From Tetragonia tetragonoides (Eukaryota; Streptophyta; Magnoliopsida; Caryophyllales; Aizoaceae): a stretch of DNA of 64,000 bases. The stretch covers positions 46,292,001 to 46,356,000 of the forward strand of contig CM076144.1 of NCBI GenBank assembly GCA_038025085.1, in the 5' to 3' direction. How positions within the stretch are numbered: position 1 is the first letter of the stretch; each line of letters opens with the position of its first letter. Below, in pieces: positions 62,701 to 64,000 of the stretch. The position numbers and the translations under genes are program-made. The notes beneath the pieces were generated by a model that was not told the DNA's origin, did not search any database, and was given only the letters and a program-made list of their open reading frames with translations.

Positions 62701-64000
62701 GAATTTGCAAAACCCCAAAAAAAAAAAATCGATTTGAAAAATTGATGAAGCAATGGTTATAGTTTAATGAATTTGTAAGTTTATGTCAATGAAGTTGTGC
62801 GTTAATTTTAGTGAATTTATGATTTATTCAAGGTTTGTACGGTTTGTATTGTAAAGGAGGTTTGTACCTGACCCTTTGTGATTTATTCAAGGTTTGTACG
62901 GTTTGTATTGTAAAGGAGGTTTGTATGTGTGCACCCACATTTTCCCACTGACATGAATTCATGATATATCTTGAAGTCTAAAGTTCCCCTAAGGTGGAAA
63001 GCATTCACCCATAATTTGGTTTTGAGGCATGATCACTACCACTATTGAAACGATTTTTGTGGAGGGAAAGTGTAAACATTGGTTTAATTTGGGCCCAAGT
63101 ATAAAGCAAACACATCCAAGGAGTTAGGACTTAGGAGTCATTCGCTTTCAAAGGTCACACGTAATTGGGCTCAATTCTAAATAGGTTTATACTAGAGAAT
63201 GGTTTGTCCACTTATGCGGATATTCTAAAAAATTTATTGTAACATACCTTTTCTTGTCAATCGGGAAAAAAAAAAATTTAAAAAAACTATTGAAATGATT
63301 TAGGTGACACGGCCTGCTAGGCTCTCTCCTAAGTGCATGCATGAGTACTGTATCTCCGTAGCATTTGGTCATTCATTTCTCATTTTGCCAACGGCTGCGC
63401 AGGAAACTGTTTGGCACTTGAATAAATTAGGGTTTGTCCAGCTACTGCTCAGGATCATCTTTGACTCTTAGGAAAGTATATGGGTTTGGGACTGACAAGA
63501 TTCTATCCCTCCATGCTATTTGCAGTTATGTGGTGTGACTAGTCATTAGAGTAAAATGGCAGAATCCTCTCCAATAGATACCAATCTGAGATTTGCATCT
63601 GACACCAAGTATCTGGCTTCTTTATGAACATGTAGAAACCTTAAGGGGGATGTACACTTCTGATATTCAAAGTATGAGAAATTGTTTATTTCAGCTAAAG
63701 GACACCTTACCCTCCATCTTTGTATTCTGCTAGTCTTTTCTTCTTTCAGAAAAGAAAATTTTGTTTTGTCAAGAAATAAGAGAGACAAAAATTAAATTCT
63801 GGAGTCTTTTGCTTGTCATAAAAAAAACAATAATAGTTGCAGAAAGGGAAAAAAATAAAAAGAGCCTATCGATTAACAGTGACTACCTGAAACTCAATGA
63901 TGCATTCTGAGACTTTGTCATTTCCAATATTCTGCCTCGCCGTGACTTCATTATTTCCAGACGATCCTCGGACCGGCTCTTCATCTCCACACTCCAGGAC
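17994..64000 (-). CDS. VPS13S: VPS13-family bridge-like lipid-transfer protein, SHRUBBY/VPS13S type, N-terminus beyond the window
   Basis: VPS13 proteins are rod-like lipid conduits at membrane contact sites; Arabidopsis SHRUBBY is linked to root growth. Exons in transcript order: 64000-63887, 61631-61528, 56801-56512, 56404-56320, 56234-55920, 55457-55104, 55019-54533, 51071-50908, 49880-49718, 49482-49213, 40241-40044, 38430-38388, 36093-35978, 35900-35400, 33744-32971, 32858-32785, 32649-32304, 32219-32121, 32046-31891, 28276-28095, 27883-27371, 26775-26601, 26516-26380, 25744-25618, 24597-24376, 24297-23938, 21357-21199, 21116-20832, 20751-20536, 20450-20398, 18729-18621, 18338-17994 (TGA). 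They sum to 7536 bases, 2512 codons with the stop, and every phase joins. All introns are GT-AG except a GC donor at 24375. I recognise the family from the C-terminal half (motifs Y-A-P-Y-W, R-C-P-P-L-R-F-R, G-V-S-G-V-V-R-K-P-V-E-S-A). An exon of a multiple of three bases could still be missed. Confidence 0.93.
19279..20020. mobile_element. non-autonomous hAT-like element
   Basis: Terminal inverted repeat TAGGGGTGAAAC (left) and GTTTGGACTTTGGATTGG...-side end ...TTTCACCCCTA (right), flanked by near-identical 8-bp sites TTCGAGGG (19271-19278) and TTCGTGGG (20021-20028). The 742-bp interior is filled with variants of GGATTGGATTYGGACTC in both orientations, a subterminal repeat style, and has no transposase. 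An 8-bp target duplication and a TAGGGGTG end fit the hAT superfamily. It lies in the VPS13 intron between exons 30 and 31. Confidence 0.75.
20832..25744 (-). other. VPS13S: VPS13S: C-terminal VPS13_C/ATG2-like and PH-like domains
   Basis: Exons 24-28 (window residues about 1887-2271). The VPS13_C part includes W-S-P-I-L-S-A-I-G-S-A-F-K-I-Q, R-R-S-S-V-I-P-A-I, L-I-F-S-V-D-V-L-G-M and the glycine-rich amphipathic tract G-T-E-A-L-A-Q-G-V-A-F-G-V-S-G-V-V. A PH-like domain follows (I-V-L-V-T-N-K-R-V-M-L-L, K-I-L-W-D-V-P-W-E-E-L). In VPS13 family members these parts bind lipid droplets or other membranes. Confidence 0.75.
21358..23937. other. VPS13S intron with degenerate repeats
   Basis: A 2.6-kb intron. 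About 21460-21660 carries the GTCTCACCAT-type repeat also seen near 3.0 and 58.7 kb. About 23110-23340 resembles the CGATATTATC/GGCCATATTGG/GTATC-rich repeat seen near 37.6 and 40.6 kb. No gene seen. Confidence 0.45.
28980..31200 (-). mobile_element. L1-type LINE, 5' half only (ORF1 region and first codons of ORF2)
   Basis: The - strand carries broken gag-like ORF1 pieces (about 31158-30636, 30460-30092, 29793-29485, the last acidic) followed by the start of ORF2 at 29142: M-K-I-L-S-W-N-V-N-G-L-G, the classic opening of the apurinic endonuclease. Similarity stops about 20 codons later, near S-P-G-G, so endonuclease, RT and tail are all missing. Located in the 3.6-kb VPS13 intron between exons 19 and 20. 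The ORF1 boundaries are less certain than the ORF2 start. Confidence 0.65.
31891..36093 (-). other. VPS13S: VPS13S: VAB / SHR-binding region
   Basis: Exons 13-19 (window residues about 862-1551). Holds the tryptophan-rich stretch G-W-V-W-V-D-D-W-H and D-G-W-V-Y-A-P-D, W-I-R-N-R-K-Q-I, and the hallmark region K-A-V-R-I-Y-A-P-Y-W-L-A-V-S-R-C-P-P-L. In the family this is the VPS13 adaptor-binding (VAB) or SHR-BD region that recruits the protein to membranes. It is uninterrupted here. Confidence 0.75.
34560..35080 (-). mobile_element. LINE RNase H-like fragment
   Basis: Two - strand open pieces (35065-34853 and 34764-34576) read as the RNase H-like end of plant LINEs: G-W-A-A-G-C-G-G, N-I-A-E-L-M-A-F-K-R-A-L, then V-I-R-E-K-N-A-D-A-D-Q-L-A-K-L-G. 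They are in different frames with stops between. Lies in the intron between VPS13 exons 14 and 15. Confidence 0.75.
36591..36620. repeat. perfect 12-bp inverted repeat (hairpin)
   Basis: TCTTCAAAATTA at 36591-36602 and its exact complement TAATTTTGAAGA at 36609-36620, with a 6-base loop. A run of 13 G (36566-36578) lies just left. It is within a VPS13 intron; possibly the end of an AT-rich MITE. Confidence 0.7.
36985..38090 (-). mobile_element. L1-type LINE fragment, interrupted by another repeat
   Basis: Right part (38090-37861): S-R-V-T-K-R-L-D-G-W-N-G and V-S-K-N-I-S-L, the end of the RT region. Left part (37489-36985), with shifts: zf-RVT tail words (E-R-N-S-R-V-F, A-S-L-W-A-K-L-A-G) that match the LINE at 42.2-45.9 kb. 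The two parts are separated by about 370 bp of unrelated repeat (37490-37860), inserted later or replacing the middle. Confidence 0.7.
37540..37810. repeat. GTATCGG/CGGAAGCGG repeat, copy 1
   Basis: Starts near GATGACGCGGAAGCGGACTGATA and continues with GCGTATCAGGTCG, GGCCATAACGGTCATGTAT and ACCGGTCATGTATAAGCCGTATC. The order of words matches, inverted, the stretch at 40560-40850. Dispersed non-coding repeat, class unknown; it interrupts a LINE. Confidence 0.6.
39470..39640. repeat. GC-rich GCTACGTAGCGGCCGC-type repeat
   Basis: Several overlapping palindromic words: GCGGCCGCCTCCGCTACG, TAGCGGCCATTGCGGCCGC, GCTACATAGCGGCCGCTACG. Very GC-rich against an AT-rich intron. Related but weaker stretches at about 38725-38775 and 55650-55780. 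Probably a MITE-type repeat; ends not resolved. Confidence 0.6.
39765..39935. repeat. duplicated CA/CG-rich microsatellite block
   Basis: Two blocks of alternating purine-pyrimidine (ACGCGCGCACGCGCACACAC near 39780; ACACGCACACGCACACACGC near 39875), each followed by GACTAGCACAAAGAAATGAG and CAGTARTYGCCTCTAGCA. The whole block is duplicated with a period of about 87. Just inside the intron after VPS13 exon 11. Confidence 0.8.
40555..40855. repeat. GTATCGG/CGGAAGCGG repeat, copy 2
   Basis: Begins near CATGGTATCAAATATCG and runs through CGATACGCGATGTCATG, CCGATACACGGCC, GCGACCTGATACGC and CAGTCCGCTTCCGCGACGTC to CGATTTTGACACATG. It matches 37540-37810 in inverted order. More complete than copy 1. 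Confidence 0.6.
41715..42207 (-). mobile_element. L1-type LINE 3' fragment, host of a nested LINE
   Basis: Zf-RVT end of a LINE in two frames (H-C-Q-F-T-Q-S-L-W-R-R-L-F; then W-D-P-V-V-Y-L-A-S-L-R-A, F-Q-R-H-W-G-D-L and a stop near 41820). The 3' end at about 41715-41730 has the usual AATAAAATTTCTCTTTATC tail. Its right side is cut by the younger LINE at 42224-45898. Confidence 0.7.
42224..45898 (-). mobile_element. L1-type LINE, 5'-truncated, with 16-bp target duplication
   Basis: Flanked by an exact 16-bp repeat AGCATGTATGAATCTT (42208-42223 and 45899-45914). From right to left: endonuclease part (45877-45382; V-M-F-Q-E-T-K, G-G-D-F-N-V-V), linker, reverse transcriptase (44680-43424; K-S-P-G-P-H-G-F-T, D-F-E-K-A-Y-D-R-V-S-W, G-L-R-Q-G-D-S-L-S-P-F), zf-RVT tail (42791-42315; C-V-M-C-C, C-D-F-A-R-S-L-W, W-L-E-R-N-S-R-V-F), and a short oligo-A end. 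ORF1 is absent. The RT frame breaks at about 43890 where a small deletion removes the F-A-D-D-type catalytic motif. Several other shifts. Cannot move by itself. Confidence 0.93.
46030..48355 (+). mobile_element. L1-type LINE fragment, opposite orientation
   Basis: RT words on the + strand at 46060-46260 (S-P-F-S-I-S; I-V-C-A-D-D-N-I-L-F, the catalytic A-D-D kept), then with shifts N-G-W-V-A near 47620 and a degenerate zf-RVT part (about 47640-48340). A hAT-like element (46920-47600) is inserted in it. Highly decayed with many stops. Confidence 0.7.
46920..47600. mobile_element. non-autonomous hAT-like element with GGGTCGGGT-rich ends
   Basis: Exact 8-bp target duplication AAAGGAAG (46912-46919 and 47601-47608). 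Ends TAGACCTGTCAATT (left) and AATCGACAGGTCTA (right; inverted match 13 of 14). About 180 bp at each end is packed with GGGTCGGGT/GGGTTCGGGT words; the centre is AT-rich. No transposase. Removing it with one duplication copy restores a continuous LINE reading frame across the site, which proves a clean insertion. Confidence 0.9.
48366..48868. mobile_element. MITE-like element split by a LINE tail
   Basis: Left half 48366-48505 opens ACCTATGTTACTCGGATC and holds GTGTCGGATCTTCCGACACTG. Right half 48790-48868 ends CCGAGTCTGAGAAACATTG, an imperfect inverse of the start. ACATGG on both sides (48360-48367 and 48868-48874 region) may be its target duplication. Elements with TATGTTGCTCGGACTC ends and GTGTCGGATCC words are common in plants. 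Confidence 0.5.
48506..48789 (+). mobile_element. short 5'-truncated LINE (284 bp) inside the MITE-like element
   Basis: The last codons of a LINE zf-RVT tail (V-Y-L-A-S-L-W-A-K-A-A-G-A-F-K-G, close to the 42.2-45.9 kb element), then the shared 3' UTR GAGGATGCCTTATCCTC and TTCTCTTATCTAAAAAAAAA. Flanked by ATAGATGGGTCAAAT (48491-48505) and ATGGATGGGTCCAAT (48790-48804), a diverged target duplication of about 15 bp. Confidence 0.8.
52470..53492 (+). mobile_element. L1-type LINE, 5'-truncated
   Basis: The + strand frames give W-E-D-V-W-K-G, G-S-W-D-L-H-L-H-R-P-P-H-N-R-E-M-E-E, then the zf-RVT part (C-R-N-D-E-E-D-C-L-H-F-F-V-L-C-E-F-N-R-S-L-W-D-R-L-L, 53064 on). The 3' end is GAGGATACCTTGTCCTCC and an A-rich tail at 53478-53490. 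Same family as the 42.2-45.9 kb element but opposite strand. The left limit is approximate. In the VPS13 intron between exons 7 and 8. Confidence 0.8.
53500..53785 (+). mobile_element. RTE LINE 3' tail (extreme 5' truncation)
   Basis: Contains ATTTATTTATTTATT, TTTTTGTAGGTCTATCAGAAACAGTCTC, TAGGGGTAAGGTTGGG, CTCGCCCTCTGCAGGATATT and GAGTTGTTGTTG, in the same order as 1150-1394 of the RTE element at the left edge. It starts directly behind the A-tail of the LINE at 52470-53492. Confidence 0.75.
53940..54480 (+). mobile_element. LINE 3' fragment interrupted by a Stowaway-like insert
   Basis: Frames at 54055-54110 read A-G-A-M-R-G-S-L-T, matching the A-G-A-F-K-G-I-P-L-T end of the other LINEs. 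The matching tail (GAGGAATCCATGTCCTCC, TTTTATTACATTTTTTCCTG) comes only at 54414-54480. Between them, about 54110-54360, lies a stretch opening CCCCCTCCGTCCCAACGAAG, the style of a Stowaway MITE end. Confidence 0.5.
54533..56801 (-). other. VPS13S: VPS13S: central VPS62-like W-x-P-x-x-P-x-G repeats
   Basis: Exons 3-7 (window residues about 73-583). After a beta-rich stretch (L-G-L-T-M-E-S-N-G-I-R-I) come four copies of a motif of about 20 residues: F-W-R-P-R-A-P-P-G-F-A-V-L-G-D, I-W-L-P-V-A-P-K-G-Y-I-A-L-G-C-V, I-W-R-P-I-V-P-P-G-M-V-Y-L-G-D and F-W-L-P-Q-A-P-P-G-Y-V-P-L-G-C-V. They alternate between a G-D and a G-C-V ending, so they look like two pairs. Motifs of this kind are annotated as VPS62/DUF946-like in plant VPS13 proteins; the molecular role is not established. 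Confidence 0.75.
57140..57225 (-). mobile_element. very short LINE 3' fragment
   Basis: ACAAGTCGCCCCAATGGCGT and ACATCAGTCAAAGACACCCC match the end of the LINE frames at 41.8 and 42.3 kb. About 85 bp only; no tail seen. Confidence 0.55.
57358..57572 (+). mobile_element. SINE, tRNA-derived
   Basis: Head GAGGTGCGAGCACAAGTGGTAAGTGTC resembles a tRNA A box region; GTTCAAATCCTCACCC (57434-57449) is a B box. The body has GATGGGTTGGCTTGCCCAGC and the tail ends GTATCCTTGTAGACAAAAAAA. The A/B box spacing and the A-rich end fit a plant SINE. Family not determined. Confidence 0.6.
58377..59890. repeat. 44-bp tandem array made of two 22-bp subunits
   Basis: About 30 copies of GTTCATTAAAAATAGTCTAA-TA followed by GTTCATAAGCGATAAACGTA-AG. 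Both 22-bp halves begin GTTCAT, so the 44-bp unit is a dimer of diverged halves. Copies vary by substitution and 1-3 base indels; some have a CCTAATAATTCATAAG variant. The array is interrupted once (58712-58880). Confidence 0.92.
58712..58880. repeat. GTCTC-type repeat inserted in the array
   Basis: GCAAATCTTGTGTGAGACCA opens and CCCGTCTCACCAAAACTTAT closes a stretch unlike the array. Array units resume at GTTCATAAGG (about 58879). The vocabulary matches 2995-3240 and 21460-21660. Confidence 0.55.
60422..61428. mobile_element. Mutator-like (Pack-MULE-like) element
   Basis: Exact 9-bp target duplication AACTATTTA (60413-60421 and 61429-61437). Perfect outer TIR GGGGAATTCCAATTGGTGCC on both ends, and the similarity continues (GGCTTTTC, AATTGGTG, ACAAAACTTT) for about 60 bp. 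1007 bp, no transposase. The middle looks like captured gene sequence (see the entry at 60870-61050). Located about 90 bp beyond the donor of VPS13 exon 2. Confidence 0.92.
60870..61050 (+). pseudogene. probable captured gene exon inside the Mutator-like element
   Basis: After the acceptor-like GACATTTTCAG, one frame reads about 60 codons with a natural bias: a Gln/His run (Q-Q-Q-H-H-H-L-Q-Q-E-Q-Q), F-P-P-W-F-G-F-Q-F, then H-A-P-L-L-K-H-P and M-D-M-E-M-N-F. It is open from about 60870 to beyond 61040. Source gene not recognised; Gln-rich regulators are one possibility. An overlapping frame has an ATG at 60847 and 46 codons but a less protein-like content. Confidence 0.5.
61901..62925. mobile_element. 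TIR element with duplicated right end
   Basis: Left end AAACCTCCTTTAAAATACAA-ACCGTACAAAC (61904-61934); its inverse occurs twice on the right (62833-62863 and 62892-62922) because a 59-bp unit starting GATTTATTCAAGG is tandemly repeated. Inside: a CT-rich leader-like stretch (62100-62300), a GGTGG-rich tract (62430-62560), then AT-rich DNA with GAATTTRYAA words. A + strand frame (62056-62625) is open for 189 codons but is low-complexity (Ser/Phe then Gly/Arg). No target duplication found. Confidence 0.65.
62930..63880. other. VPS13S intron, no further feature
   Basis: The remaining part of the intron between exons 1 and 2 of the traced set. No repeat ends or coding exons recognised. Confidence 0.4.

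Overview
This is plant nuclear DNA: intron-rich genes with canonical GT-AG junctions, many non-LTR retrotransposon (LINE) remnants with plant-type zf-RVT/RNase H tails, a plant RTE tail ending in (TTG)n, hAT/Mutator-like/MITE elements and a plant SNW/SKIP gene. The protein sequences look like a flowering plant, probably a eudicot; the species cannot be named from the sequence.

Layout. (1) 1-4.0 kb: 3' part of a decayed RTE-type LINE, a weak candidate last exon of a + strand gene at about 2.15 kb, and otherwise unremarkable DNA. (2) 4.38-6.96 kb (- strand): an intact SNW/SKIP gene, its whole 597-codon CDS in one exon, with one intron in the 5' leader. (3) 7.1-17.4 kb: intergenic, holding a MITE, tandem duplications, an internally deleted gypsy-like LTR element (8.91-11.67 kb), a CACTA-like fragment with a tRNA-like sequence, a 5'-truncated LINE (12.15-13.57 kb), two splice-linked leader-like exons of an unidentified - strand transcript (15.6-16.0 kb) and a 286-bp MITE. 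(4) 17.99-64.0 kb (- strand): the 3' part of one very large VPS13 gene of the SHRUBBY/VPS13S type. I could trace 32 exons whose phases all join, giving 2511 codons plus a stop; the N-terminal part lies beyond the right edge.

The VPS13 introns carry most of the repeats: at least eight LINE pieces in both orientations, two hAT-like elements with 8-bp target duplications, a SINE, and, in the two introns nearest the right edge, three terminal-inverted-repeat elements. One of these (60.42-61.43 kb) has a perfect 9-bp target duplication, long TIRs and what looks like a captured gene exon (Pack-MULE-like). Another (57.59-60.20 kb) has hairpin-forming ends and a 44-bp tandem array built of two alternating 22-bp subunits.

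Functionally, the two recognised genes are housekeeping: a spliceosome/transcription cofactor (SKIP) and a bridge-like lipid-transfer protein (VPS13). They are neighbours, not an operon, and nothing suggests they work together. I found no CRISPR array, no rRNA and no intact tRNA gene.
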